A stretch of DNA of 64,000 nucleotides from Armigeres subalbatus (lineage: Eukaryota > Arthropoda > Insecta > Diptera > Culicidae): contig NC_085140.1 of NCBI RefSeq assembly GCF_024139115.2, positions 27,187,956 to 27,251,955 on the forward strand. Direction: 5' to 3'. Below the pieces are notes generated by a model. It was not told the origin of the DNA, did no database searches, and saw only the letters and a list, made by a program, of their open reading frames with translations. Numbering within the stretch: the stretch's first letter is position 1; each line of letters starts with the position of its first letter. A program made the translations under genes and the position numbers. Shown here piece after piece: positions 22,901 to 35,526 of this stretch.

Positions 22901-23600
22901 GTATAACCCATACATAAACAATTGGTCAAAATTTCATTCAATTCTAAGAAAGTCGATTGCACGTTTGCATTTTTTCTCGGTCACTTCATATGGAATGACC
23001 CATATATTGTTTTTTAGAATTTTCCAATGAATTTGCTGATAAATTTCCCAAGGGGGCTCCGAAGAATTTTCCGATGAGATTGAATAATTCCCTTAAAATA
23101 ATTAGGATAGTTTTGATATTTTAACAAAATTTAGTAAATAAAATCTCGGAAAATCTTTAAAAAAATCCTTCAATTAAATGTTTAAAAAATCAAATGTTAA
23201 GTAAAAGCATTGCCACGCTGATTCACGCCGCCGACTAAAATTTATCTCGACTTGACGCCGATAACCCCGCCATCGTGGTTTCTGGACCTTTATTTCGAAG
23301 TTATTTCTCATTATTAGCAAAGAAAAATTATGCAATAATTTTAATGAGGTTTATCACCCAATAAAATATAATATTTTTACAGCATGAGTTATACATTTTT
23401 GAATAAAGTTTCTGTGAGAGCAGTTGGCTTACTTTTTCTGATAGTTTAGTTTTCCCACGAATTTGTGCAATGCATCCAAAAACCTATTCGTTGATCATAT
23501 CCAATTTTTGATGCACCACACGTGGGAAAGTTTAAATATGTGAACCGGGAAAAACTGGAAAAACCGGGAATTTGAAAAGGGAAATTGAGTGGCCACCCTG
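19910..23600. mobile_element. ~3.7 kb hAT-like element, TIR CAGGGTGGCCACT
   Basis: The ends read CAGGGTGGCCACTGAACCGG and, inverted, AGTGGCCACCCTG. The 'accgggaaaaaccgggaat' motif follows inside both ends. 'tgacaaaa' occurs on both sides (19902-19909; 23599-23606 if the last two bases are shared), fitting an 8-base hAT duplication. Inner frames (20240-20539, 22346-22618) show no transposase, and the interior includes a 'gaattccgaag' tract at 20990-21320. It is probably a decayed or non-autonomous copy. Confidence 0.6.
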
Positions 23601-23606
23601 ACAAAA

Positions 23607-26160
23607 GTATCATGATTCATGTCGCCTTCGAGTTGTTAAGAGCCTACGTTATTAATCTTACATCGAGTTGAGAAACTATAATTTACACCTTCATTGGACC
23701 GTGTCCAACTATAATTCTTGGCACACATGACTGCACTTCCAAACTCCGATTACTTATTGATTTTCGCTCGCCTCCATCAGTGCTCTCCCAACAACCTTGA
23801 ATCACCCGTAATATTACAAAGTCATCCGTTTGCTGCATTATATGCACTTAAACCTGGCTACCGAGGTTGGTTCTCATAAACGGAATCAAATATTAATTAC
23901 ATTTAATTAGTGGCATCAAACAACAAATACATACAGATTTTGCACTCAATATGGTTTGAACACGATTGCAGTCGATGGGAACTTCCATTCGCTTGAAACC
24001 AAACACCCGCCCACACAGACGAAACATAGTTCATTCCACTTAATCAAATTGCAATGATTAATGTGCAAACGCCATCGAATGGTGATTATCTCTGCGGAAG
24101 GCCGACTCGCCTACCCACTCATTCACTGTTCAACATCAGGATGCTCCCGTGCTGTAGGTGCCAGCGGATTTTCTACGCGAACGGTGGCTCAGAATAGTAG
24201 ATTTGATGATTGTTGAAACTTGATAGGTATCCTGTGCTCTGGGGTAAATAACATTGTATTGGAATACAGAATCCTGGATTCCAGGATTGGAAATTTCTGA
24301 AAATTCTAAGGAATTTCTTATACAGTTACTATGGCGTGATTACCCCAAAAAAAAATCAGAATATTTTACTTCGAAAGCCTAGGTGTGAAATGGAGTGAAC
24401 TGATTTGACATTTCAGACCACCGGGCGAGTTTCACCCGATTCGGTTCCTGGAGTTTGGGCCGAGATTAGATTCGAGCGTGCCGCACACACGATGATGGAT
24501 TATTGATCACAGGGGCAAGTACCTTCTTCATATATTTCCCATCTGGATAGACCGGAACGACCTTTTGTGTGCGGCAGGTAAATGCTAAAGTAGATGTAGC
24601 ACTTGTGCCACGGTTCTGGAAAAGGTTACGCGATAGGTTGGAAACGGTACGAATAACCAATTCAGTGTGTCAACCTCAATAATTTAATTACGGATGTTAT
24701 TTGCAAACATTCATTGCGGAGAGCGGTTCTGCAAAACCGGGTAAGTTCCAACGAAAAGGTTGAGCAAAGTTATTTTCCTGCGTAATGAGTTGTGAAACAT
24801 CCTTGAACAATGTATGAACTTTTAAAAAATATAAATCTGATATGTCGATTGCTCTCAGCCTTGCTTTTGTTTTCAAGAACGGCTACGTTTTTCATGGACT
24901 TTCCCTTCCAATCGCATCCAAAAAGCACTCATTTGCTGCTGACTCGATTCGATTCGATCGGAAGTCCGATATGTGCATAACTGGTGGTAGCAGTTTAACC
25001 CCGTTCCCACGCACTCGACTGTTGTAAAGTTAATAATTACTTTTCGAACATTTCCATCGACCGCCAAAACTGCGAACTTGGGAATTATATTTCGTTCCAT
25101 GAAAACCGTTGTTCACCGACGAAAACTTACAACTGGGTCATGAGTGAATAGTATGGAATGGATGTTTCACAACCTATTAAGCTGTGCTAAGCTTCCGAAT
25201 GGAATGATGCAATTGGCTAGACCAAATCTGCCAGTATTTTTATGTCAGTTTCATATTGGTTTTTCGCATACTGAGATATTTTTTGCGTATGGTTCTTGAA
25301 GAGGGCACACTTACAACGCATAAGCGTACAAGAACTTATAGCTACTTACCCTTTTGAGTTATGAACAATGAGTACTCTGAATGTTCAAATTTTTGAATTC
25401 AATTTCACTTCACAGTGAGTGTATACCAGATATTCAAAAACGCAGTTGTGCATAAATTGGACAGTTATATCGCAGTTACATGTATATCGAATGGTAAGAA
25501 GTTTCATAATCCGATTTGCAACAATCACAGACAGATGATTCAATGCGTTGTGGTTTTGCCATGTGATAGTTGAGTCGGCAGTGACTACTCCAATGCCGAT
25601 TGTGCTGTGTGGCAGCTCAATAGTTAATCATAAGCTTCATTCTACGCTTAGATATTGGAATAGCTGGCTCAGGACTAATGAAGCCATGTGACGCTCCAGT
25701 GAAAGCTAACTCAACAACCAATTCATTTCCAACTATGGAAGAATTGCCAGGTACCCAGCAAAGGTGTAAAGTATAAATCAAATTAGGTCCCTAATTCGAC
25801 ATGCGATTACTACCTTGAGTTGGCCGAAGCCAGTGATTCAATAGCTGATTGGCTATCTGAACCAAAGTTTGCCCATAATGTGTTGATGCAGTGCGGAATT
25901 AATGTTTTAATCTGAGAGTTTTAATGGGTTAACCGAAAAGCCATATTGGCGACACTAACTTTCAACTACCTGATTGAAGAGCGTGTTGCATCAGGTCCAA
26001 TAAAGTAGTAATACGCAAACCCACTATCAATTTTAGATAGTCGTGGGCAAATTCATAGGTATGAAGACCGCCATCATGACCGCCATAGCGTATCTGCTTT
26101 ACAGTGACATCACGCCAGGATATAGGAATGTACCCTATATTGTATTAAGAATGTATTAAG
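23607..26160. other. low-repeat stretch without recognised genes
   Basis: This is the longest interval without obvious repeats. A short segment near 24540-24590 on the minus strand reads TQKVVPVYPDGKYMKK between AG and GT, but support is too thin for an exon call. Palindromic 'tggattccaggattgg' type sequence occurs near 24265. Confidence 0.35.
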
Positions 26161-26168
26161 AGTTTTTT

Positions 26169-26345
26169 GCCTTTCTCGTATACAAAGTATACGTAAAGGC
26201 TATATGTTCGCTCCAAAAACGAACTTTTTATAGGAGTCCCGGAGACCCATAGTGTTATATACCGATCGACTCAGCTCGACGAATTGAAGTGATGTCTGTG
26301 TGTATGTGTGTGTGTGTATGTGTGTGTGTATGTGTGTGCGCAAAA
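26169..26345 (+). repeat. 'gcctttctcgtatac' lead block with GT-rich tract (copy 1)
   Basis: The block runs from 'tgcctttctcgtatacaaag' through 'ggagacccatagtgttatat' to a (GT)n-rich tract. It precedes the first set of ~160 bp units. Copies 2 and 3 begin near 27301 and 28009. Confidence 0.75.
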
Positions 26346-26349
26346 TAAT

Positions 26350-27290
26350 CTCACTCATTTTTCAGGCACTTATCATTAACCGATTTGCTCGCAACAAGTT
26401 GCATTCGACGCGGAATCTTGTCCCATTGTTTCGTATTGAAAATTGGCCGAATCGGACTATGGGATTCGAAGTTATGGCCAAAATATATTTTTTTACAACA
26501 AAAATTCTCACTCACTTTTTAGACACTTACTCTTAGCTGATTTACTCGCAACAAGTTTCATTCAACGCAGAATCTTGTCCCATTGTTTCGTATTGAAAAT
26601 TGGACAGAACGGACTATGGGTTTCGAAGTTATGGCCAAAATCCACTTTTTCACATAAGAAACACGTACAAAATTCTCACTCATTTTTTAGGCACTTATGC
26701 TTAACCGATTTGCTCGCAACAAGTTGCATTCGACGCGAAATCTTGTCCCATTGTTTCGTATTAAAAATTGGCCGAATCGGACTATGGGCTTCGGAGTTAT
26801 GGCCAAAATATATTTTTTCACAACAAAAAATCTCACTCACTTTTTAGACACTTACTCTTAGCTGATTTACTCGCAACAAGTTTCATTCAACGCAGAATCT
26901 TGTCCCATTGTTTCGTATTGAAAATTGGACAGATCGGACTATGGGTTTCGAAGTTATGGCCAAAATCCATTTTTTCACATGATAAACACGTACAAAATTC
27001 TCACTCATTTTTCAGGCACTTATCCTTAACCGATTTGCTCGCAACAAGTTTCGTTCGACGCGAAATCCTGTCCCATTGTTTCGTATTGAAAATTGGTCGA
27101 ATCGAACTATGGGATTCGAAGTAATGGCCAAAATACATTTGGTGACTAAAAAAATTCTCACTCATTTTTTAGGCACTTACTTTTAGTCGATTTGCCTGCA
27201 ACAAGTTGCATTCGACGCAGAATCTTGTTCCATTGTTTCGTATTGAAAATTAAACAGATCGGTATTAAACAGATATGGCCAAAGTTTATT
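26350..27290 (+). repeat. ~160 bp tandem array, first block (6 units)
   Basis: Units carry 'ctcactcattttt', 'ccgatttgctcgcaacaagt', 'gaatcttgtcccattgtttc' and 'gttatggccaaaat'. Alternating unit subtypes suggest a two-unit higher-order repeat. Open frames here (26443-26847, 26768-27124) are repeat artefacts. Confidence 0.85.
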
Positions 27291-27296
27291 TTTTTG

Positions 27297-28005
27297 CCTT
27301 TTTGCCTTTCTCGTATACTAAGTATACGGTAAAGGCTATATGATCGCTCCAAAAACAAACTTTTTATAGAAGGCCTGGAGACCCATAGTGTTATATACCC
27401 ATCGACTCAGTTCGACGTATTGAGGTGATGTCTGTGTGTGTGTGTGTGTGCGCAAAACTACTCAAAAAATGTCACTCATTTTTCGGGCGGCCAGTTATGG
27501 CCAAAATATAAATTCATACGAAAAAATCGCGTTAAAAATGTCACTCATTTTTCGGGCACTTATCCTCAACCGATTTGCTCGCAATAAGTTGCATTCGACG
27601 CAGAATCCTGTCCCATTGTTTCCTATTTGAAATTGGCCAGATCGGACTATGGGATCAAGAGTTATGGCCAAAATACAAAATCATACGAAAAAATCGTGTA
27701 ATAAATGTCACTCATTTTTCGGGCACTTATCCTCAACCGATTTGCTCGCAATAAGTTGCATTCGACGCAGAATCCTGTCCCATTGTTTCCTATTTGAAAT
27801 TGGCCAGATCGAACTATGGGATCGAAAGTTATGGCCAAAATACAAATTCATATGAAAAAATCGCGTAAAAAATGTCACTCATTTTTCGGGCACTTATCCT
27901 TAACCGATTTGCTCACAACAAGATGCATTCGACGTAGAATCCTGTCCCGTTGTTTCCTATTGAAAATTGGCCATATCGGACTATGAGATCGAAAATTATA
28001 CCATT
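27297..28005 (+). repeat. lead block copy 2 plus 3-4 tandem units
   Basis: The lead block and (GT)n tract repeat, followed by one truncated and three ~167 bp units of the 'cgggcacttatcctcaacc' subtype. The last unit is cut by lead block copy 3. Confidence 0.8.
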
Positions 28006-28007
28006 TT

Positions 28008-28116
28008 TGCCTTTCTCGTATACTAAGTATACGGTAAAGGCTATATGATCGCTCCAAAAACAAACTTTTTATAGAAGGCCCGGAGACCCATAGTGTCGAC
28101 GAATTGAGGTGATGTC

Positions 28117-28158
<42 letters not shown>

Positions 28159-29230
28159 TGTGTGTGCGCAAAACTACTCAAAAAATGTCACTCATTTTTC
28201 GGGCACTTATCCTTAACCGATTTGCTTGCAACAAGTTGCATTCGACGCAGGATCCTGTCCCATTGTTTCCTATTTGAAATTGGCCAGATCGGACTATGGG
28301 ATCAAAAGTTATGGCCAAAATACAAATTCATACGAAAAAATAGCGTAAATAATATCACACATTTTTCGGGCACTTACCCACCCGATTTGCTCGCAACAAG
28401 TTGCATTCGACGCAGAACCCTGTCCCATTGTTTCCTATTTGAAATTGGCCAGATCGGACTATGGGATCGAAAGTTATGGCCAAAATACAAATTCATACGA
28501 AAAAATCGCGTAAAAAATGTCACTCATTTTTCGGGCACTTATCCTCAACCGATTTGCTTGCAACAAGTTGCATTCGACGCAGAATCCTGTCCCATTGTTT
28601 CCTATTTGAAATTGGCCAGATCGAACTATGGGATCAGAAGTTATGGCCAAAATACAAATTCATACGAAAAAATCGCGTAAAAAATGTCACTCATTTTTCG
28701 GGCCTTTACCCTCAACCGATTTGCTCGCAACAAGTTGCTTTCGACGCAGAATCCTGTCCCATTGTTTCCTATTTGAAATTGGCCAGATCGAACTATGGGA
28801 TCGAAAGTTAAGACCAAAATACAAATTCATACGAAAAAATCGCGTAAAAAATGTCACTCATTTTTCGGGCACTTATCCACAACCGATTTGCTCGCAACAT
28901 GTTGCATTCGACGCAGAATCCTTTCTCATTGTTTCCTATTTGAATTTGGCCAGATCGGACTATGGGATCGAAAGTTATGGCCAAAATACAAATTCATACG
29001 AAAAAATCGCGTAAAAAATGTCACTCATTTTTCGGGCACATATCCTTAACCGATTTGCTCACAACAAGTTGCATTCGACGCAGAATGTCTCATATTTTCG
29101 TATTGAAAATTGGCCAGATCGGACTATGGGCTTAGATGTTATGGTCAAATTACTATTTATTGTGAAAAAGAGTTCAAAAAAGTCTAGCTCACTTTTTTAG
29201 CACTTAGACTTCATCTATTTCCCAAGCAAC
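28008..29230 (+). repeat. lead block copy 3 plus ~7 tandem units
   Basis: A clean (GT)n tract near 28117-28168 is followed by about seven ~167 bp units, most highly similar to each other, with the last two diverged. Frames such as 28120-28680 exist only because the unit lacks stops in one phase. Confidence 0.85.
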
Positions 29231-30400
29231 ACAAGTTCAACAAATCTGGTTGCAGTAACCATATTGTGACTGAATCCGGTCATATATAAGTTACTGTGAT
29301 TGATGTGCAATATGTGTGCTTCTCAGGTCGCTCGCAACAGATTGCATTCGACGCAGAATCTTGTCCCATTGTTTCCTATAGAAACTTGGACGGATCGTAC
29401 AATTGGGTAAAAAGTTATGGAGAAAATACTAATTTTAAAACTACAAAATAAAATGCCATTTTTTGCTCTTATGCTAATTCGATTTTTTTGCAACAAATTG
29501 CGTTTGGCGAGAGTTTTTTTTATGCGTATAAACAAATATGAAAAATAAGACAAATCCACATATTGGAGTTATTTTTGATTTTTCCAAACCTTTTGAACGA
29601 ACGAGAAAGGCACCATCACCGCTAGGTGGATTAATCTGGGTTTTTTTTCCAAAACATGTTGGATATGCTCGAAACCTATCTGAAGTAAAACGGGATAAAT
29701 CCCATCCTCCCCTAGAGATTTGTAAGGAGCAAAACTGTTAAGTGTCCATTGAATTCTACGAGCTTGAGCCCAAGACCCAAAAATACATGAGAAGATATCA
29801 GAAACTGCTTCCTGAGCTTAGCCAAATCGGAATTCCACCACGAGGTTCATTTTGAGGTTTGCACAGAACGTAAGGGACAAGCTTTTCCGAAATCTTCCAC
29901 GATGTGTAACGTTGTAGTACATATCAACGGCATCATTCACGTCGAAAGGAGTTTGAATGGATGGTAGATATCCATGAAATTTCGTTGAGAGCAACTCTGT
30001 ATAAAGATTCAAACTTGTAGAACGGGGATCTCTAGAACGCAAGGTATGCGAAGTAATATTCAAGTGATGTAGCGATGGTCAGATATAGATTCAGAAAAAA
30101 ACGGGATCACTAATTTACCAAGGTAGAAGTTACCCTTTGGAAAATAGGGTTCCTGTACCAAAGCCACTTGGGATTTCCCATGTTGCAAAAAGTCTACAAA
30201 GATTAATCGTTGCTGTTCTTTTATGGTGAAGATTGATTTGAGCTATCCCAACTGTAGTCATTGTGAATCAGGATAATAGACTCAATTATTTCAGCATTAA
30301 TATGAACTGCAACGAGGAAACTAAATCGGTATCGTATCAAAACATCAAAGACGAAACACAGAGTACACTGTGAAAAACGTATAATGAAAATCCATATAGG
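29231..30400. other. diverged repeat edge and unrecognised sequence
   Basis: A last decayed 'ccattgtttcctatagaaac' unit is visible near 29340-29440. A minus-strand frame at 29818-30063 has protein-like texture (for example YYNVTHRGRFRKS), but I do not recognise it; it may belong to the adjacent retroelement. Confidence 0.35.
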
Positions 30401-30419
30401 CAGGCACAGATTTAGACGG

Positions 30420-32059
30420 AGGGGGCCGACAGCTTGTGGGCAATTTTTGGCAACATTTTGGTGTCCGTACCGCAATTAGTATTAGAGACACTTAACTTAA
30501 TTCTTTGAGTCTGTTCTACTCTAGATACATCGCCTGTTCAATGGATTGTTAGCTGCTCTGGCTCTCCGAAAGCACCCAGTCGATCAGCGAGCTTTTTACC
30601 TATTAGCGTGACCGAAGCACCTTCGTCTAGAAATGCTAACACCGTAGCTGTTTTTGATCCACAGTGCACATTCACCGGCACAATCCGGAAAAAAAGACAT
30701 CACTGCTGGATGCATAAGGGGATTATGATACTCTCTGCAATCACCTACATTACAACGAATTTGAAATTTGCATTGTCCGGTATGCTCATTCAGACATACA
30801 AAGCACAGCTTTTCGCAGTTTTTGCAGTTTGTACAGTTTTTGGTTTGTAGACTTACATTACCTACAAGAATCTATTCTTTTCTCCCGGTCACTTTTCCTT
30901 AAATTGCCAGCTTTGCAGTTGCAGCAGACAATATAACTCTTTTTACTTTTTTGAAGTCCCTATCAACATTGGCTTCACAGGCATCATCCACGATTTCCAT
31001 CAGAAAGTATGTTAGCGTCCGCAATGTCGAATCTCCCCGTCTTCTTCGATAGTGGACCCACTCACGCTTTTCCCGATCCGGCAACTTAGCGAGATTGTAT
31101 GAGCAGTGGATTTACGAAGTGTTGCTGTAGATCAGCGGCCTCCAAATGGTTGCAGAGTTGCTCTACCGTGTTTCCGAAAAGGGACAAAGCTCCGGAGGTT
31201 GTCCGGCTTAGGGGAATCCAGCCTGTTGACCTTATCCAGAAGACTCTCAAGCAGTTGCTCCGGGCGACCGAAGTGCCAACGCAGCTTCTCGATAACCTTC
31301 GGGATTGACTCCGGCAGTAGTAACTGGCCAGATACCAACTCGAGGGCATTACCTTTGAGTGCTTCCTGCAGCCTAATCAGGTACTCATGGTTCATGTAAC
31401 CACAGGCATCGTTGGGCCTTTTTTGGCCACTGCGCTGGTTTTCCCGAAAACTCCGGAAGCTTATAAGTCAGTCCATTTCTTGCGGCCAACTGGGCCATTG
31501 TAGTTTGAGTCTGCTGTAGCCCCAGCCCGCCTTGGCTTTCTTTTATTACCCGCTTCCTGATTTCCCATGAATCGCGCTTTTTGGCTCCCTTCTCTATGAA
31601 AGCTCGGAGCTACGGCTCGCCGATTCCGTTTCTCCTTCCTGATCGACATACCCGTCCTCCTCTTTGATATCGTTGACGTTGCGGATCTTCTGGGTCAACT
31701 TCCACACATTTGGTTCTTCTGGAACTTCCCACTCGTGAATCGTCAGTAGCATATTTCGACGACGGCTTGAACACCCTGGAAGTTGAACGATTCGTCATCT
31801 CCTTGTCCATGGCCGCCATTTGCTTCTTAAATGTCTTTTGGCTCATCTTCATTCGCTCCATTTGCTCCTTTTTTGGAAGGATCTCGGCCTTCTGCTCCTC
31901 TTTTTCTTCGGCACACATTTGAAGCTCAATTTCCGCCTTCTTCCGCTCCACGCTGCATCTCCTTCTCTTTCTTCCGCAGTTACATTTCCACCTCCAGCTT
32001 CTCCATCTGCCGCCTTTGCCGCTACTCCAGCGCAGGCACCTTTGCTTCCACACAAGAAG
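30420..32059 (-). pseudogene. BEL/Pao retrotransposon gag and start of protease, degraded
   Basis: Read downward, a Glu/Lys-rich coiled coil (near 31800-31950) is followed by a gag core resembling DUF1759 (GNALELVSGQLLLPESIP, about 31270-31350). Next comes REKREWVHYRRRRGDSTLRT near 31040. Cys/His knuckles (CFVCLNEHTGQC, then a CX4CX3HX4H pattern) lie at 30725-30800, and an aspartic protease-like FLDEGASVTLIG near 30610. Frameshifts and stops break it into several frames, and no reverse transcriptase follows. Order and motifs fit BEL/Pao; it would be a cytoplasmic particle protein in an active element. Confidence 0.75.
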
Positions 32060-32700
32060 CGACCAGGCATTAGTACTGGATTTGTCAGATTCATCATAGA
32101 GGCATCGTCTTCGTTCCGATCGTCTGGTGTGGTCGTTGTCTCTGCTTCATCGATCGCATCAAGAATGATTAGACGCTTGAAGATCTCGTTCGCTTGCCTA
32201 ATCAAAGCTCTGGGTGTCTTGAAGAAAATGCCAACATTGTTTCTGATCAACTGCTTTACGGCAGGATAATTAAAAAAAGACAAAAGATCGGTGCATTCTG
32301 ATCGTCTCTCTTGGATTCGTTCTTTGAGAGCATTGAATAAGTTGGCGGCAATTTATGTGGCTCCATTTGACAATTGCTCCAACATAAATTGCAGTGCTAC
32401 AACGGCTTCATATAGACTATAGAGTGCAGAACGTACGGCAAAACAACTCAACAGCAGCTTGAATATGTTCGATGGTTTGAATTGTTTGAATCATCATAAC
32501 GGAAGTTGAATTTGGATTGAAGCGTCAAATCGATCAGAGTTTTTTCCTTCAAGTCGTAGAGCTGTTTGAGCATGATATTCCAGCGTGTCTTGGTATCAGC
32601 CACCAATACAAGTTTTTTCCGAATTCAAAACGGACATATTTTTGCAGCAAATCATTCTTCACGTAGACGATGTAAACGATATACATTGATGAAAAAAGTC
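32060..32700 (-). pseudogene. hAT transposase C-terminal fragment nested in the Pao gag
   Basis: The frame reads LVADTKTRWNIMLKQLYDLK (near 32560-32620), then ALQFMLEQLSNGA and FNALKERIQERRSECTDLL, and goes on to NYPAVKQLIRNNVGIFFK. The TRWN block and the ALKERI-type segment before the dimerisation region are typical of hAT transposases. Stops and a frame change make it inactive. It separates two parts of the Pao gag, so it either inserted there or was fused in an ancestral element. Confidence 0.5.
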
Positions 32701-32720
32701 ATTAAATTGCCAACAAATGG

Positions 32721-32936
32721 CTAAGAGAATGAAGGTTTCCGTCGTTCCTTAGGGTCGGAAACCTGCTTAACTTTCTCCCGGCAGATCTCAGTAGCCTTCA
32801 TTTTCGCACTAGCTCCCTTCAACTCGGTTGCCATACCGACCTTACTTAGCTTTGGAGTTGCTCCAGGGGCAGCCATGCGTCTGCGGAGTTCAGTAAGGAG
32901 ACAAATCTTCGATTCGACCTCCCTTCTGGCCTCCAC
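32721..32936 (-). pseudogene. N-terminal gag-like fragment of the BEL/Pao relic
   Basis: A 71-residue frame starts MEARREVESKICLLTELRRR and is rich in Lys, Glu and Arg, as expected for the start of Pao gag. It is cut at its C-terminal side by the hAT-like fragment. No LTR was identified upstream. Confidence 0.4.
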
Positions 32937-32949
32937 CGCTTGGCTTTAA

Positions 32950-33591
32950 GGGTATGTGATAACACACTTTTTCCTAACTAAACGAAACGAAATTTAAAAT
33001 GTCTATGTTGATTCAACGAAACGAAACGAAATATAGATTTACTTTCGAAACTTCGAAACGAAATCCAGGTTCATTTGATTCGAAATTTTTCGAATCGAAA
33101 CGAAATTTCAATTTTTCCGCGGAATTTTTATTAAATTGGTTTTACATTATGTACGCAATTCGGATTTCACTTTTCGAAGTCAAATAACTGTTATAATAAC
33201 AGAAGAGGCAGTCTGTGATGAATCACTGCATTCTCGCCGCATAAATCATTGGCGATAAGGCAATAACCCAGCATTTATGCCGCTTTCATATCAGAAAGTA
33301 TAAAAAATATAGAAATTGTGGGATTTTTCATATAGGGTTCAAATAACGTTTAAAACCTTAGTTCACTTAAGATTAATGTAATTATGCTGAAGTATACTTC
33401 ATAATGTCTTATCAGCGTGGTTTTATAGTATTGAGCTAATTCAAAATCAGAAAATCAATGCTCAAAATATTTTTTTTATTTAGTGGGATACTCAATTATG
33501 TATCCACATCTGCCAGGCGCATACACGGGTAGAGAATTGATATTTGAAAAGTGCGTAACAGCCAAAATTTATTCCTTCTTATTATTTGTCT
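32950..33591. other. 'cgaaacgaaacgaaat' segment and unrecognised flank
   Basis: At 32980-33120 phrases of 'ttcgaaacgaaat' repeat in the opposite orientation to 12530-12640. The remainder shows nothing recognised. Confidence 0.35.
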
Positions 33592-34338
33592 TAGGGACGT
33601 TCCGATACTTCAAAATATCGATATTTGATTGAATACGATAATCGAATCAAAGTATCGATATCTTCGATATATTGGAATGAAAATATCGATATATCGTAAA
33701 ATCATATGATATTTCAGAAATGAGAATATTTAGAATATATTTGTTTTATTTATTCATACTATCGTAATACCGTATTAGCCCTTTACAATAATGATTGGAA
33801 ATGGCTTTTGTTCTATTACTTAATCCAATCTGCTTCTATACTATAGTGTGCCAGTCCAACATTCATCGTTGTAGTTTTAACCGGTAGTGGCTGCGTTTGG
33901 CATGATACTGACCTCACTGTTTTCCGTTCGCTCGAAAAAATCAACTGGAGTTTTGAGAAATTTGCCACTGACATTTTTTCTATATTTCTATTCGGGTTAT
34001 TCTGATTCTTAACAATAGAAGATTCTCTCTTCAGAGTTTTCACGAAAAAATTCATTGTAATATTCTTAATTAAAAAAAGAAATTCTCTAAAACTTTCACG
34101 AGAAACTATCTTTTTGATTCATATGAAATTCCCTGGAATTTTGGCCGGAAATTCTCTTCAATTGTTTCGGAAATTCTGCAAAATTGACGCAAAAATTTTA
34201 TTCAGATAAAATTCAAAATTTTCATCTGAAAATTCTTAGACATATTTGAGGGAAATTCTCTTTAATTCTTTTGAATTTCGGAAGGAAATTTTCATTTGTT
34301 TTCCAATTCTTCCAAATTCTCATTTCCACGAATCTCTT

Positions 34339-34944
34339 CCCGACTAGAAGGTCATATCAAAATTATATCAACCTATGTTATTATGTTATACTAAATTTTT
34401 ATAACAAAATTTGTTAGAAGCGTGGTGCAGGATGTTGTTAAAATATCTAAATTTCTATCAAAAATCACACTACTGGAAACAAAAAACTATCAAATTTTGT
34501 TACAATTTGATCATAAAAATAACATATTTTGTTAGAAATTTAAAACAGAATCAAATACAAAAATATTGTTTCTGTGCAGTTGCACATTTTTACAGTTCGT
34601 GATAGGTCTCCAGAATGTGATCAACAATACAAAACTTTTGTTTTTGTCTGAACAAGAATATTTTTTCGAGAACATGAAACTAACAACATTACAAATAGGG
34701 CAACCTTTGCAAATTATATCAGCGTTGTGATATCTATATGGCTGGAAGACTTTGCTACATCTATTTTAATTGCCTACTGTTGGGCAATTCGGTGTTGAGC
34801 ATTTTTTAAATCATAATATGATAAAATCCTGTTACAACATTTGAAAGATAATGGCCACTAAGAACAAAATTGTATCAAAATAAGTTATAAATATCACAAT
34901 ATGTTAATATTGTGTTTAGTTTCTGTTATGCTCTTCTAGTCGGG
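34339..34944. mobile_element. 606 bp MITE nested in the hAT element, TIR CCCGACTAGAAG
   Basis: The ends CCCGACTAGAAG and CTTCTAGTCGGG are exact inverted repeats. The interior is rich in 'ataacaaaattttgtta' type palindromes. The flanks share at most 'tt'. Confidence 0.6.
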
Positions 34945-35195
34945 TTCCTAATTTAAAAGTTAATTTATCCAATTTATCGAGTCGAATATTTAATTTAATT
35001 CCTGTAAGGATTCAAGGACTAGCGGCATGACAGACGTTGCACAAGGACGCGTCAATGCGAAGTGTCTAGTTGCCAAAATTCTGATGGCAGCGCACACCTC
35101 ACAACATCCGCGCTACCGAGAAAAATCACCTTAACCATTAAAAATACGACATTTCAGATCCATTTCGAAGTATTTTTTCTCACAAAATACAATGA

Positions 35196-35357
35196 AATTC
35201 TCGCTTAACTTTTCAAAAGGACCTAAGTAACATTTTTTTCATGATTTAATTTGAATAGCGCAATCAACAGAACAACATGAAAGCTTTTGATTGTAGTACT
35301 CAAAATAATTCATGAAAAAATGTTACTTAGGTCCTTTTGAAAAGTTAAGCGAGAATT
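35196..35357. mobile_element. 162 bp foldback nested in the hAT element
   Basis: Arms of about 48 bases ('attctcgcttaacttttcaa' and on through 'aggacctaagtaacatt') are mirrored almost perfectly around a ~65-base loop. Confidence 0.7.
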
Positions 35358-35526
35358 GTTATTTTTGTGTTACTTTCTTTTGATTCAATATATCGATATC
35401 GAAAGCAAAAATATCGATATGACCGATATATTGAATGCAAAATATCGATTCAAAAATATCGTATATCGAAACAAAAATATCAATATTCCGATATATCGGA
35501 AGTATCGGAACGTCCCTAATTTGTCT

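Larger units (their letters stand above)
33592..35518. mobile_element. 1.9 kb non-autonomous hAT element with exact 8 bp TSD
   Basis: The terminal inverted repeats are perfect: TAGGGACGTTCCGATACTTC and its complement. The exact duplication 'atttgtct' lies at 33584-33591 and 35519-35526. Inside each end there are dense 'atatcgatat' palindromes. No transposase frame is present. Two further inverted-repeat elements are nested inside. An 8-base duplication and TAGGG ends are typical of the hAT superfamily. Confidence 0.85.

Noticed and set aside
26300..29049. Overlapping frames with HSFFGHLSLTDLLATSCIRR repeated
   Set aside because: They coincide with ~165 bp tandem units, and frames shift at each unit edge.
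31820..32269. Plus-strand Ser/Leu-rich frames over the Pao relic
   Set aside because: Antisense of the Lys/Glu-rich gag coiled coil.
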